Of a DNA stretch of 64,000 bases, positions 1 through 12,123 are shown one piece after another. This stretch comes from Beta vulgaris subsp. vulgaris. Its lineage: Eukaryota; Streptophyta; Magnoliopsida; Caryophyllales; Amaranthaceae. A program made the position numbers and the translations under genes. Each line of letters starts with the position of its first letter. The first letter of the stretch is position 1. The notes beneath the pieces are model-generated. The model was not told the origin of the DNA, made no database searches, and worked only from the letters and a program-made list of their open reading frames with translations. The stretch lies in NCBI RefSeq assembly GCF_026745355.1, contig NC_079202.1:35348350-35412349 (forward strand). Direction: 5' to 3'.

Positions 1-277
1 ACAGATACCAAAGAGAATTAATTTGTGTGGGGTGTGGGGTGGGTAAAGTAGGAGAGAGAAAGGGGTTAAGATAAATAAACAAATAAAAAGAGGTTAAAGT
101 AGGAGAGAAAGGGAGTAAAATTGAATTAATAATGTAATGGTGGACCTTATGATAGGGACGTGAGAGGGTAAAAATGGAAAAAAAAAATTCAAATAAGGAA
201 TAAAGTAAAAGAGGGAAGATCTTTTGGAAACGCACTTAAACGGAAATATGGAAGATCTTTAGGAAACGGAGGTAGTA
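1..277. mobile_element. Possible right end of a Stowaway-like MITE
   Basis: The stretch ends at 262-277 in GGAAACGGAGGTAGTA, which matches the usual right-terminal motif of Tc1/mariner-type Stowaway MITEs (GGAAACGGAGGGAGTA, next to a TA target). A shorter related motif occurs twice upstream (225-260). The left end would lie before the window. The assignment rests on the terminal motif only. Confidence 0.3.
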
Positions 278-630
278 CTACACATTTTAAAAAAATACTA
301 AAGTGCTACTACAAATTCAATCATTCATTAGAATTGTGTTTTAAAATGTTGCAACATAAACCTATGATAAATTATATATTTTATTTATAAACTTATAGTC
401 ATCTGTTGAAAGATGTTACGAATGTTTTGCACTATTTAAAGATTATGTTATAACTTGTTAAAATGGATATGACATATTTACTGAAAAACGTACTTTCAGA
501 TAGTTATAATTAATGGGTTAGAACAACAAATATGCAATATTTTAATGGTTTTTGTAATGTATGGTAATAGAGTACCAGGGACGGAGAGTGTATATCAATT
601 GCATGGATATTAATGTAACTAAACCGGTTA
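278..630. other. AT-rich sequence, no gene; second MITE-like end motif
   Basis: No coding signal on either strand. At 578-592 there is GGGACGGAGAGTGTA, again like the outer end of a Stowaway MITE followed by TA, but I could not find a matching left end, so no element is called. Confidence 0.4.
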
Positions 631-1072
631 GGTTCAAAACCGAAAGCTTAAATTCTTACTAATCTATTACTAATAAATACAACATTTTGTTAAATATTAG
701 CAAATACAAATGCAACTTAAGCAAAAGTTTTATAACATTTTTATAATAACTCTTAATAGTTTCAATACTTTGTTTATTGTTTATTATAAAACACCAGAAT
801 TATTAATCTTGTTATATACAAATACTAAAAGTGCTACTACAAAATAAAATAAAAAATCAAAATAATGGGGAGATGGGAGAAAATGTGGAAGTAATAGCAA
901 GCATGTGATTCGAACTCGAGACCTCACAACCGTAAACGTGCTTTCAAGTGTGCTATTGTAACCAAGTTGACGGGACATTCAACCGTGATAACAAGTGGAT
1001 AAATTAATTTGTTATAGTAAACACCACCGTTATTTGCAAACTATAATATAGGTTATGTTTACTATTTTAATA
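631..1072. repeat. Direct repeat, copy 1 (about 440 bp)
   Basis: This block is repeated with scattered substitutions and small indels about 490 bp downstream (1121-1546). Both copies start near an AGGTTC..AAGCTTAAATTCTTA stretch, contain a tRNA-like core, and end with GTTATGTTTACTATTTTAAT. The repeat is wider than the tRNA-like core, so a segment was duplicated rather than a SINE inserting twice. Confidence 0.75.
903..975 (-). mobile_element. tRNA-like head, candidate SINE (copy 1)
   Basis: Read on the minus strand, this contains an internal pol III promoter-like arrangement: an A-box-like TTGGTTACAATAGC (rc near 953-965) and, about 40 bases further on, a good B-box match GAGTTCGAATC (rc of 907-917). 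That spacing fits a tRNA-derived SINE head. It does not fold as an intact tRNA gene, and no SINE tail or target duplication could be fixed. Confidence 0.4.
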
Positions 1073-1120
1073 TTTCGTGTTACTAGAAAAATCACAAACA
1101 TACAATCGTTTCAAATTTAT

Positions 1121-1546
1121 AGGTTCTAAGCCGGAAGCTTAAATTCTTATTAATCTGTTACTAATAAATACAACATTTTGCCAAAATTAACAAATAAAAA
1201 TGCAATTTAAGCAAAATTTTTATAACATTTTTATAATAACACTTAGTAATAATTCTTTGTTTATTGTTTATTATAAGGCACCACAATATTAATCTTGTTA
1301 TACACAAATACTAAAAGTGCTATTACAAAATAAAATAAAAAAAAAGGGGGGGGGGGAATGTGGAAGTATTAGCAAGCATGAGATTTAAATTCGAGACCTC
1401 ATAGCCATAAACGCACTTTCAAGTTTGCAGTTATAACCAAGCGGACGGGATATTCAACCGTGATAACAAGTGGATAAATTAAATATTTATAGGAAACACC
1501 ACCGTTATTTGCGAATTACAATATCAGTTATGTTTACTATTTTAAT
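1121..1546. repeat. Direct repeat, copy 2
   Basis: Second copy of the unit at 631-1072, same orientation, in the same order throughout. It has a G-run at about 1345-1355 where copy 1 has mixed sequence. A weaker partial echo (AAGCTTAATTTCTCACTAATTTG) lies near 1651-1675. Confidence 0.75.
1378..1450 (-). mobile_element. tRNA-like head, candidate SINE (copy 2, decayed)
   Basis: Counterpart of the tRNA-like core at 903-975. The B-box is degraded here (rc reads GAATTTAAATC), so copy 1 is closer to the ancestral promoter. Interpretation as a SINE is inferred from copy 1. Confidence 0.35.
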
Positions 1547-2535
1547 GAAATTTTGTTTTATATATATATATATATAATCCGTTTTAATTTAAATTTTAAT
1601 GGACTCCAAACCTTTTTTGGATTGGAAAGCTTGATTTTTGGATCTAAATAAGAAGCTTAATTTCTCACTAATTTGTTATTATCATGTCATTGTGATTAAT
1701 GCAATGTCCATATTCTGTTACTAATCAATAACATTATGAATAAGATGAAGCTGTCGAAACATATGAATAAAACAGATGATTCATAGTAGAGATGGTGAAG
1801 ATGAATAAGATGAAGGTAATATAAGAATAATCTAAATAAAAAATTAGAATTCTTGTTTTTAGTTTTAAACAAAAGATTACTACAAATCTAAAGAAAGAGA
1901 ACTTCATAAAGCAGATCTTTGAAACAAAGACAAAGAACAAATCATTTAAAACAAAAAATTATCTCTCGAAAATTATATAATTCATATGAATTTACGTAAA
2001 AACAAATAATTTTTAAGCAAAACATGAATAAACAATATCTTTAAAGAAAATATACATATGATACAAAACGAAAATATACACTGTAGATAAAATTAATAAC
2101 AAAATTAGAGTATTCGAACATTATAAAAAAATATACATTGTATAAAAATAATTGAATTCAAGAGCATGAAGAACATGAAGACGATGGAAATAATAGAAGA
2201 GAGAAAGACAAACTCAAAAAAAATTACTGCCAGAAAAATGAGGAGAGAGAATGGGTTGGTTGGAAAATTAGGAGCATTAATTATGTCTTGAAAATACAAA
2301 TCAGATTTGAAATTTGAAATTCAATTTTCATTTGAAATTCAAATGAAAATTTTGAAAACACATATATGAGGCCAAACCCAAACACTAATAAAAAGTTATC
2401 ACATTACTTGTGTATGTTTGGCCCACATACACCGGATGTATGTGTAGCCTTTGCCCAAAATCAGGGAGAGTAAAAGGAGGCGTAGCTATTTAGCTTTGGG
2501 GGTTCTCAACCCTAAAAGAATGGGTTGCTTGAGTA
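1547..2535. other. AT-rich non-coding stretch
   Basis: Contains a short TA microsatellite at about 1560-1577 and long A/T runs. Open frames here are short and of low complexity. I see no gene, splice pattern or recognisable transposon end. Confidence 0.5.
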
Positions 2536-3065
2536 TACTCCGTTTATTTTTTTTAATTGCTATATTTTCTATATATGGGTGTTTCTTTTATTCTGGAATG
2601 CTAAACATCGTCCAAGAACTTCTTAAAATCACCCCGGTCTCACCAAACATTTTCAACTTTACCCTTTCTTTTTTTCTTTTCTTTTCCCAAACCACCACCT
2701 CCATCCCCACAACCATCCCTCCACCACCCACCAGTAGGCCCTCACCCCACCCTCCCTCCACCCCGAACATCACCACCACCCAACCCCTACAACCAGCACG
2801 AGCAAGCCGCATAAACCAAAAAAATTGGCCTCCTCCACCAAATTTTTTTGTTTAATCCCTTCTTATTTGGGGTACTTGGCACATCATAAAGTAATATTAT
2901 TATATTTATTTTTCTCTTTTTCCACCCAAAAGTACTATTTTGTTACTTTTCTCCTTTATTTTATATTAAATGGGTTAAAAAGTATCATCGAAAAAGTTTG
3001 AAAGTGACATTGCCTAAATTATTGTGCATATAATAATATAGTAATTAAAAAAAATAGAGGGAGTA
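2536..3065. mobile_element. Stowaway-type MITE with 27-bp TIRs and TA target site
   Basis: The ends are inverted repeats: 2536-2562 begins TACTCCGTTTATTTT and the reverse complement of 3039-3065 begins TACTCCCTCTATTTT. The two match at about 24 of 27 positions. The element is flanked by TA on each side and is about 526 bp long without the target. TA target plus a CTCCCTC-type terminus is the hallmark of Stowaway (Tc1/mariner-derived, non-autonomous). The interior is C-rich on the plus strand around 2680-2800; the open frames it creates (for example 2451-2855) have no protein-like features. It sits directly beside the LTR fragment at 3066-3225 and may have inserted into it. Confidence 0.75.
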
Positions 3066-3225
3066 TATTATAACCTATTCACTATAATCCAATAGTTGAT
3101 GTACATAATAAATTACAGCTAAGGAAAAAGATAAGATAACAGATTAGGGAGTGACAACTAAGATTATACATGTATACACATTTATATACAAGCTGTATAT
3201 GAACCGAATAGGTGTATTTCCTACA
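3066..3225 (-). repeat. Partial 3' LTR of a copia element
   Basis: On the minus strand the sequence after the copia stop codon reads a polypurine tract (GAAGGGGGGTG, rc of about 3226-3236) followed by TGTAGGAAATACACC, the expected start of a 3' LTR. The LTR runs to about 3066, where the MITE begins, so it is cut short or interrupted. Confidence 0.6.
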
Positions 3226-3263
3226 CCCCCCTTCAAGTTATACTTGGTTGGGTGAGACAACGC

Positions 3264-3470
3264 CTAACTTGGAAGCAAGAAACCAATTTTGGTTGGCATG
3301 TAAGACTTAGCCACGAGATCAGCTAACTGTAAAGATGATCTCATGTGAGTGGTAGTAATGGAGCGATCTTTAATGTTATCTCTAATATAGTAGCAGTTAA
3401 GCTTAGGATGCTTGGTTCTGTCATGTAGAGAAGGATGATGAGCAATGTGTTCTGCTAACTTGTTGTGTTT
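3264..3470 (-). pseudogene. Copia polyprotein, C-terminal RNase H fragment
   Basis: Minus-strand translation gives the last ~65 residues of a Ty1/copia RNase H region. It shows the H-x-RTKHP segment (HDRTKHPKLNCYYIRD), then LADLVAKSYMPT and a natural end at FLLPS-stop. This is where copia polyproteins normally finish, and it is followed at the right distance by a polypurine tract and LTR start. The sequence is not Sirevirus-like; the ending resembles Tork/Tnt1-type copia elements. The upstream part is missing: at about 3470 it abuts an unrelated LTR on the other strand, so the element was truncated by a later event. Confidence 0.75.
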
Positions 3471-4255
3471 AGAATTTCAAGGTCCTGTTATATTTTTGGA
3501 AAGATTCTATCGAGATACTTTCCTAAAATTTGTTTTCAAAAGTTGCACTTTGCGCTTCTATATTGTAGGGTAAGTATGAGGTTTAAAAAGGATTTGTCCT
3601 ATTGATTTTATTCCAATAAATCAGAATAAATTTAAGGGAAATATATTTGCCAAAAATTATGAATAACAATTTAGGTAAAATATATTTCCACATAAGGACA
3701 ATTCCTATTTTACAACTCAAGGCCTAAAGCGAGTAGTATTGCGTGAAAATCTTCGAGGTTTTCCTGAGAAAAATTCTAAGTTAACGAAAATATTCTTGAA
3801 CTTTTTTCAAACCTTAAGACACAGTTGAGATAAGCACAACAATAGATAGTATAAACATTCTCCATTAAAATTAGTTGAAGCAAATTTTCAGGGGGGAGTT
3901 CATTATATTGAACTACCTGCTAGTGTGTCGTGTGGTTGGGGAAGTGGTTATGGGAATTACTTCATTGAACGATTATAGTTAACTGTTGGAGAATCCTTGT
4001 CTTCGTAGGTGAAGACTTCAATTGAGTCGATCATTTTTATTCATCTGAGTTGATCAATAAAAGTGATTAGAGTAGTGGAGGACGTAGGATTATCTTAAGC
4101 CAAAACCTCGTTAAATATGTGTGGTAATTAATTTATTTCACTGCAACAAATCAGTTCTATCACTGGTCTATCTTTTATCAATACATCAAATCTAAAAAAT
4201 TGTCAATCTACTCTAATACTCAATTCACCCCCTCTTGAGTATTATCTGGCCTTCA
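3471..4255 (+). repeat. Decayed Sirevirus-like 5' LTR (element D)
   Basis: This non-coding block lies immediately before a tRNA-Met-type primer binding site and ends in CA at 4255. Shortly before the end it carries CAATTCACCCCCTCTTG, the same U5-end motif as in the LTRs of elements A, B and C further right. Its own left boundary near 3471 is a guess, and no partner LTR is present. Confidence 0.5.
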
Positions 4256-4257
4256 TT

Positions 4258-4269
4258 TGGTATTAGAGC
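4258..4269 (+). other. Primer binding site, initiator tRNA-Met type
   Basis: TGGTATTAGAGC follows the LTR end after two bases. It matches the PBS of plant copia elements (complement of initiator tRNA-Met) with one change, C to T. Element B has the same variant; A and C have the canonical TGGTATCAGAGC. Confidence 0.7.
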
Positions 4270-4324
4270 CTCAATTCTCCAAAGGTAACCCCTGGAAAAG
4301 GATCATGATGACATAACATTCAAA

Positions 4325-6240
4325 TGGAGGATCAAGATTGAGGTTTCTCAATGGAACAAATTATCCTTGGTGGAAAATCAACATGAAGAATTACATCATA
4401 GGCACTAACTATGAGTGTTGGAAGATTATAAAGCATGGTCCTTTGAGTATTGATGTGACAGATGACAAAGGAAACAAGCCTACCAAAAACGAGAGTGAAT
4501 ACTCCTCAACAGGCTTCAAGATAATGGAGAAGAATGCAAAGGCGATGTCCCTTGTGCAACAAGGTATTGTTGATTGTGACGTGAACCAAATCTTGGCATG
4601 CTCGACTGCCAAAGAGATTTCGGATACCTTAGAATTAGCATATGAAGGAAAAAGTGAGGTAAGGCGTCCCAAGATTGATTTATTGATGACTACGTCTGAG
4701 TCTTTTAATTTAATTTTTCCAAAGAAGAGAATATTCCTAATATGTTTACTCATTTTATGACTATTATTGAGGAATTGAAATCTCTTGGAAAAACTTTTCT
4801 TCACGAGTATCTTGTTTGAAAATTGTTGAGAAGTCTTTTAGGAAAATGGTTAGCCAAGGTAACTACGATTCAAGAGGCTAATGACTTGTCGGTTCTATCT
4901 TTGGAACAATTGATTGGACCACTCATGACCCATGAAATGTTGGTTGACTCCAAGGAAGAATCCACCGCCAGGACCAGAAGTATTGTGATGAAGGTAGAAG
5001 AGTCTGATGAGGAAGATGAAAAAGCCTCATTGCAAATCGGTTAACAAGTACCTAAGGACTCAGTCTAAAGGAAACTTTTTAAGAGAAAAAATTCTTTTAA
5101 CTCTTCTAAGAAAGCTACCACTAACTCTGGTTGTTTCAAATAAAATGATCCTAGTCACAAGATTAAGGAATGTCCTCATTATTGAAAAAAGAAGAAATCT
5201 AAATCAAGATATTCTTGAGTGAAGAAGGCGTTTTAAAAGGCTATGCTAGCCTCTGTGTGGGGTGACTTTGATTCAGAAGATGAAAAGGAGTCACAAAAAG
5301 CAAACTTGGTTTTGATGGCGTTACAGGAGAAGAAGTGAACCAGCTCAGATCAGTGCTAACAAGGAGACTTTTCTATGTCTAATGGCTGGTAGTGGCGGTT
5401 AATGTGACGACTCAAAGGTAAGCTTTGATAAAGTAAAAGATGACATGTATTTCTTTGAAAGGGATGAACTGCTTGATTGTCTTAAAGCTACCATTGATTA
5501 ATGTATGGAAGTTGGAGTTGCTTATAGAGAGTCAAAAAAGCAGATTAAACCATTGAAACAAAATCTTGTCACAAGTGAAAAAAGAAATGATAATTAGAAC
5601 AAATATGTACTGAATTGACAGAAAAACTTTCAAAAATGGAAGTTAAAATAGACAAAATTGAAATTAACTTGGGTTGATAAAATCTGAAAATCTTGAGGAA
5701 AGTGAAAACATTGTGGATGTAGAAAACGGATGCTTTATCAACTTAAGTAACTTTAAAACTTGAGATATTGATTTTTATTAAATTAAAGAGATTGCAAAAT
5801 ATTGTCCAGATCTAATTTGCTGACTTGTTTTAAAATTCTTGTGGATAACAATAAAGATCTGTATGAAGAATTTGTTACTCCGAAAGCCTCTAATGCAACC
5901 AGTTCTTCTAATGTTCTCCCTGTCAATGCTAAGAAGATTCACAATGAATATGGTGGTATATTATGTGATCTTCACTCAGAGTTGAATCTCTTAAAAAAAA
6001 GACAACGAGACCACTATGAGAACTGATGCACACTTAATTTCAAGCCTTCAAGATGAATTGAACAAAGTCAAGTTAGATTTAGCTATTTCTGCTCAGTACA
6101 ACTTGATCCAATTGAAGAAGCTTGAAGCTAAGGATGAGGATCTGTTATATTGTATGAGGAGCTTAAACAAGTTGCTTGATGCTCAAAGTACCTTGAATCA
6201 TCTCACATCTCAAACTGAAACCATTAGAGGTTTGGTTTAG
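4325..6240 (+). pseudogene. Sirevirus-like gag, degenerate (element D)
   Basis: Broken coding remnants in several frames resemble the gag of elements A-C. At 4338-4760 there is a gag N-terminal core (RFLNGTNYPWWKINMKNYI). A shifted segment at 4823-5044 carries the WLAKVTTIQEAND / LEQLIGPLMTHEM block, aligned with the WMAKVTALQETKD / LEQLAGSLMTHEL block of A. At about 5235-5330 lies the ASVWGDFDSEDE acidic motif. From 5800 to 6240 follows a coiled-coil-like, K/E/L-rich region. No clear CCHC knuckle survives, and protease, integrase, RT and RNase H are absent. The element is therefore an LTR-gag relic, much older than A-C. No intact ATG start is usable: the ATG at 4325 hits a stop within six codons. 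Confidence 0.7.
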
Positions 6241-9200
6241 GGTACTCAAGTGAGTCTTCATCATAAAGGACATGGTTGGGTAGAGACAATACTTGGATAA
6301 CAAAATTCAAGAAAGGTAAGTAAGTTACTGTTCAATACATGCATGTGCAACTATTGTTCTCAATACATTCTTAGCTTATAATATTTTTGTTCCAACTACA
6401 ACATCCTCCTCTTGCCGTTCTTCTGACTGATACACTTGTTGAGCATCCTACACATAATATAAACTATCATGTTGGAAACAAAAGATTAGCACTTACGACT
6501 TCAAAAAATAAACATCTTTACTTATTAGTACATAACTAGGTCCCTTTTGCTTTTATTTGTTGTATGATCAGCTTAATATTTAAGATGGTTAGAAATTGCA
6601 AGCTAATATTATGTTTCTTTTTTTTAAAGAAAGTAATGAATCAATTTAAGCCCATTTGATATAAATATTTGTATAACCATTCGAACTCGACACTAGCACA
6701 CAACTCTCATTTCCTTTTCTCTAAAAACAATCCTAATCATCTCCCCTTCAAAAAACTTCGTCCATTTCACTCTTCACTCCACCAAATTGCCCCTACAATG
6801 GAACCCTAAAGAAAGCGTACACATTATTAACTTTTTATCAACAAAAGGAAATAACATTTGAAGATAGTTTATGCTTGAAAAACCGCTCTAATTTTTTTGT
6901 TATTGTTATTGTTTTTCTGGAAAGCACAAACCCGGAAAAAAAGAGTATTAGGAAATAATATTTAATGCAATTAAAAAATATTCCATATGTGTATTAATTT
7001 GAGTGTTGGTTTGTGTGACAATTTTTTCTGTTGGTACTTTTTAAAAACCCAAAAGGTATTTTTCTTATGTAGTTAATAACATTAATTGATTTGTATCGCC
7101 TTTAATTTCTTTTCTATCAATTTTTGCTAATTTATACCCCTCTTTTTTCCATTTAATTTTGTAAATGTGAAAAGGGTTTTTAGCAACTGAAACATGATAT
7201 AATCTAAGATGCGTAAAATTTCTATATCACTTAGAAACTAAAACAAATTATCTAGTGAGTTAATTTTATAATGCATGTTTCATTTTTTTCATTTATTATA
7301 ACTAAGTGAAAAATTACAATTTTTTAAAGAATTTTTGTTTTATGTTACACAAATTATTCGTTCATATATTTTTCATTTTGAATGTACTTATAATGTTAGA
7401 TTGTGTATCGAGAGTGCATGTGTTATTATTAACTAAATCTTATTATTTATTTATGTATTATTCAAACTAAAAGGTCCTTACGACGAATAAAGAAAAAGAT
7501 CAAACATATAACTTCAAAATTAGAGAAAAATAAATGAACCGAATAGTACATAAGTTTCAAATTCATGCGTTTCTTAATTATTTAAATGTTTTTTTAGTCC
7601 AAATATAGCATAATGTGGTGGATTGAGAACCATCAAAAAAATTTAAAGATCTTAGTTATATATGTGCAAATAGCATAAATTATTAACGCCGACCTAACAT
7701 TACTTTTTTCGTCAACATATATGCACCCTCTTGAAGTTAAGATAACCCAACTGTGTAAAAGACAATCATATCAAAATTTAGAAGTGAATTATTCCTAATA
7801 ATCTAAAAATATCCAATTAAATATGGACCGCAAGTCATTTAATCATATGAAGATCAAACTTTATATAAATAAAACTCTCAATAGGATATACTTTTGGAAA
7901 TATCATAAAAGGCTTTCTTTGAATGTTGGTGTTATTCCCCCAAGTTGATGAGCAAATACAATCATGTTGTGTGTTTATTTTTTCTAGGAAAAAGATTATG
8001 AAAACTGTTAGCGCATAATACAAACTACTTAAACAATTTTGTTGTGAAATTGTGAATCTCACATGAATTTACAAAACCATTTACGGTAACAAACAATATA
8101 ATAACGTGAAAAGAATATATTTGTAAAATAACTCATTAGTAGTAAAGTATACATTTTTGGTAAACTTGATTCTTGTTTCACTTGTAAAAAAGAATATGTT
8201 TCCTTTTTTCTCTATCTACTTTTGTCTCCTCACATTGAGTAGGACCATTAGAAAATCCCCCAAGGATTGTCCTTGTTCCATAAAACTACTTGAGTTCCAA
8301 GCTGTCGATGTCCCTTGTCGTAAAGGATTTTCGTTTTCTATATCTATTAAAATAAGTTATGATATACTATACAATATAGCCTAACTTGAGAGAATTGAAA
8401 AATAAACTTTTAAGACTTATAATGTTTATAGCATAACACTTAATAAACATAGCATATAGTAGTATGACTTATTGTTGTTTATAGCATAACACTTAATTAA
8501 CATAGCTTTTAGACCCATGCAAAGTACTGGACGGGAAATTTTTAGTTTCATTTGAAGACTTCAGGAAGTTTCTCCTTAAGTTATGGTGTGAATATTAACT
8601 TGTGATTTAAAATTTTATAATCGTGTATTTTTTATTTTAATATTGACTTATGACCTGTATATTCAGTCGTTGATGTAAAGTAATAGATATCATTAAGATC
8701 ACAATCTATATTATAATACTAAAAGTTACACCAAAAAAAAAAATTAAGTTATAATATCACCATGTACGTTACTTCTACTGCTTTCCTTATTTTTTACACT
8801 TCTCCCATCTCTGTTAGTATGGCAATAAGTTATACGACTTGAGAATTTTTTTTCACTAGTTGTTGGACTGTGCGCTATCGTGCACGACCCCCAAAGAAAG
8901 CGAAAATTATTATGCATAGCTTTATGCAAATATCTGCGAAATGAGTTTAACCCATTTCCAGGTATCATTGAAAGAAGTATATGCGCGCCGTCCCCCAAGA
9001 TAGAAAAATTTGATGAATAAATCAATGATGGAACTATTTGAGCTAAATCATTATTGTTATCATTTAATTTGAGTGTATTTACAATATTTGAATTGAGATA
9101 AATGTAATTTGTATATTGAATGTGAAGTTATTTCGCTAACATGTTTGATGCCTATACTCGCAACTAAGTATTAAGCATTAGCATAATCAAGTTGGGCAAA

Positions 9201-10719
9201 ACAAAGACATCTATACTTGGTAGATAAGAGCATAGGCTAAGTAGATTGTATAACGTATATTATTCATATACCCTTGTTAGTTTTGGTTATTGAGAGCAAA
9301 GATCTCTACCAAAAACACGGAGCCATGCAAGCCTTTATGTTTCTCTAAACTACCCTTGGCTCATTGTTAACATACAACATATTACAAGAACTTATACATG
9401 CCTAGTATCAAAACACATAAGTACCAAAAGATGCTAGGCTTGTCGTGAGTGAAGGTCTCTCCGCCCGACTATGAGAATTTGAATACAAGATCAATGGTTG
9501 TATATTACTTTTGCATGAAGAATACAACGAAGTGACAAAGCTTAAGCTGATTGTTGGGCAGATCTCCGTAAAGTTCATTCCATTTCTGAACTGGCCATCC
9601 TATATGTAGTAAGATAGCTCCCGCCAATAGAAATCCACTCAATGCATCATCAATAGCTTGATGGATCAATTTAGTCACGAACTAATAATTTGAACAACGC
9701 CTTTTGACTTTCTAAGTATAAGAAAAGTCAAGAACGTTAGTCGAAATTTTGATTATTGAAGACTTAAAGAATTTCTGATAATAAATTATAACTAAACCGA
9801 GTGACTATTATTATAATTTAGAATAGTTCCTACATAAGTAGGTGCAAACAAAAATGAAATTTTCCTATTAGTATAAAATAGAAGTAGTACATCATACATT
9901 CACAAATTATATCTTTATGACCAAAAGATACATTTTCTTATTAGACTGGTCATTGATGCATACATTACGCTATCGAAGTCCTAAACCTAATTCCAGATCA
10001 AAACCTACGTCCCTACCCCTCACTCTCGACCCTTTTTCCTATTTGTCTATCTATCACACCTTTTGCGATTTTGTGAATATAGAAGATCTTTTGAAGTGCT
10101 CTTCTCTCTTTGTCCTCCTCTCGCCCCCGATTGTTATGTTTTTGTTAATTTTATAGCCAATTACTAATTGCTCGCCCTCTTTTCCTTTCCCTTTCTTTCC
10201 TTAGCTTTTATCTCGTCTTTTATGATTTTTTGAATTTTTAGAAATCTCTTAGAAGTGTTATTCATCTTATTTTCAATTTTAATCTTAAAATAGTCTATTT
10301 AGGCTCCCCATCTCTTTCTCCCTCTTATCTCAATTTCTCATCATCACCCTGGTGCCTCTCGTGCCTTGATCTTTTCTTACTCTCTCTTTCACTCTATGTA
10401 TCAAGCTAATTTAATTTATATGACTTTAAAAAATTTAAAAGGAAAAATTGATAATTGCAATCCTAACTTTAGCACATCTTCTTCAAACAATCCCACCTAT
10501 GAATTAACTCATGGTAGTAACTATGGGCTTTCTCTTCTGAAAAAACTCCCTCACCAATATTTACAGGATAAGCAGTTTAAAGGGATGATGTGGCAAGTAT
10601 TAACTGGTCCTCTAATTTTTATTAGTTTTTAAAAATAAATTTACTTTCTTCCTCCATTATTTATCTCTCCACCCAATGCCTAGCTGAAACCAGGATGATA
10701 TGGTAACTTCTTCTCTAAC
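6241..10719. other. Long AT-rich stretch without a recognisable gene
   Basis: About 4.5 kb with no recognisable protein family on either strand and no LTR, TIR or tRNA signal that I can fix. A short direct repeat (GTTTATAGCATAACACTTAA) occurs at about 8424 and 8478. A pyrimidine-rich tract with loose frames covers about 9950-10380. The one coding-like piece (9506-9681, minus) is listed separately. This is the best candidate in the window for non-transposon or very old transposon DNA. Confidence 0.45.
9506..9681 (-). pseudogene. Exon-like fragment of an unrecognised protein
   Basis: On the minus strand 58 codons are open from just after an AG (possible splice acceptor, TTATTAG before 9681) to a TAA at 9506-9508. 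The translation has natural amino-acid balance, with one hydrophobic membrane-like stretch (LSGFLLAGAILLHIGW) followed by a polar part (PVQKWNELYGDLPNNQ). This is unlike the low-complexity frames around it. I do not recognise the family. No flanking exon, promoter or intact start is visible, so it is either a last exon whose partners are not identified, or a gene scrap. Confidence 0.3.
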
Positions 10720-11160
10720 CAACTACAAGAAAATGCAATATCAACGACGGTTCCAAGCCGTCAAAATAACCGACGCTAACAAAGGCACCGACGACCAATA
10801 GTCGTTGATTGATAGATGTTGCATTGATGGTCGCTGATTTAGTAATCAACGACCGTCTGGTCGTCGATGCCGCGTTCAATAACGGTTTTCTTACTCATCA
10901 GTGATTGCAACGCTTGCCGTCGTTGATTATATATTACCTACTGTTTAGAGTTATCGCCGAAACAACAACAATTTTAAACAGACGTTAAATCAACGACCGT
11001 TGATTAACAATCGTTGTTTTACCGACGACTTTTAACAATTGTTGATATAGCGTCTGTTAAAAACTGTCGCTAATAGTCGTCATTGTCGTATAATTATGTG
11101 GCAGCATTACTTTCTTATACAACGACTGTTTAGCCGACGTTGTTTCAAGCCGTTGTTGTT
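10720..11160. repeat. CACTA terminus with CGACG/CGTCG subterminal repeats
   Basis: The first ~440 bp inside the terminus carry more than twenty short motifs of the CGACG, CGTTG and CGTCG type in both orientations. Dense subterminal arrays of this kind are the binding region for the TNP1/TNPA-type protein in the En/Spm superfamily. GC content is clearly higher than in the neighbouring DNA. Confidence 0.7.
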
Positions 11161-11354
11161 GTTTTTAATTACATTAATTTATATAATAATGTTCCAAATT
11201 ATAATTAAACATGTACCCGCACGGCTGCACAGAAATATACTACATTAAACCTATTCATGCATCGCCTCCATCACATTTAATATTTTGAACAAAAAAAAAT
11301 GCAATTTTATTATATATTACAAAAAGAGTTGATACTTATATAATTACATGTAAT

Positions 11355-11650
11355 ATATTAGATTCATGTGCACAAAATATATCCCGGTGTCGGGAAATAA
11401 AGTTGAAGTTGGGTTCTACAAAAAAATATATCGACAAATCTAGAAAGTAAGCTAGATGCCGATAAATATAGACATTGAATATCTATAGTTAGACAAACTG
11501 CCTTGATTAAATATATGTACGCAAAAATAGATCTCGGTGTCTGGAAATAAGGAGAAGTCGAGTTCCAAAAAATATACCGACACATCTAGAAACAAAGCTA
11601 GATGCCGATAAATATAGACACTAAATGCATATATATATAGTTAGACTAAC
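11355..11650. repeat. Tandem duplication, unit about 150 bp
   Basis: Two adjacent copies share GTGCACAAAATATATCCCGG / GTACGCAAAAATAGATCTCGG, a TCTAGAAA..AAGCTAGATGCCG core and ATAAATATAGACA. The copies are diverged by substitutions and small indels. The duplication lies between the subterminal repeats and the TNP1-like exon, in the 3' untranslated part of the CACTA element. Confidence 0.65.
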
Positions 11651-12123
11651 TATGTAGAAACTATAAGTTAGTAACTACACTATCGCGAGTGTCTCTGTAG
11701 CACTACTGCCACCACCAAACCCTGGTATGTGTTGTGGAGAGGGGCCTGTGTTGCAAGCTGAGAACATGTGGCCGAAATTAGACATGTTCCGCATCATTTC
11801 CTGCAGGAGGGCCCGGTTTGACTCTTCCAATCGTGCTGCGACCTTTGCCTCAACTTCTTCCATCTGTGCATTGACCTTTGCCTCCACCTGTGCCTCAAGC
11901 TGAGAAAAAAATGGACGGCTCATATGGTTGTGAAGAGGCATCTCCTCGCTCAGATGAAGTGTTATAGTACAAATGATCTCCCTAGCCCAACCCCTGCACT
12001 TTTCCTCTGTTCCTCCCACCAACCTTCTCCCAATACAACAAAACAGAGTTCGGCTGTGACCCCTGAGTGGTATAATCATCCAGCTTCTTGTTGTTCGCCT
12101 CCTGCATTTGGTTAAATAATGTA

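Noticed and set aside
903..975. A functional tRNA gene
   Set aside because: A- and B-box-like motifs are present but no cloverleaf with a paired acceptor stem can be drawn, and the unit is duplicated with flanks; SINE-like is the better label.
2451..2855. Open frames on both strands at 2451-2855 with a proline/threonine-rich or glycine/valine-rich composition
   Set aside because: They extend across the left end of the Stowaway-like MITE and come from its C-rich interior; no domain or start context.
8744..9025. 93-codon minus-strand frame that looked possibly protein-like
   Set aside because: No recognisable motif, no splice or promoter context, and surrounding sequence is AT-rich; weaker than the 9506-9681 candidate.
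9917..10632. Possible host gene in the pyrimidine-rich stretch
   Set aside because: The frames are low in complexity and have no conserved motif or convincing splice sites.
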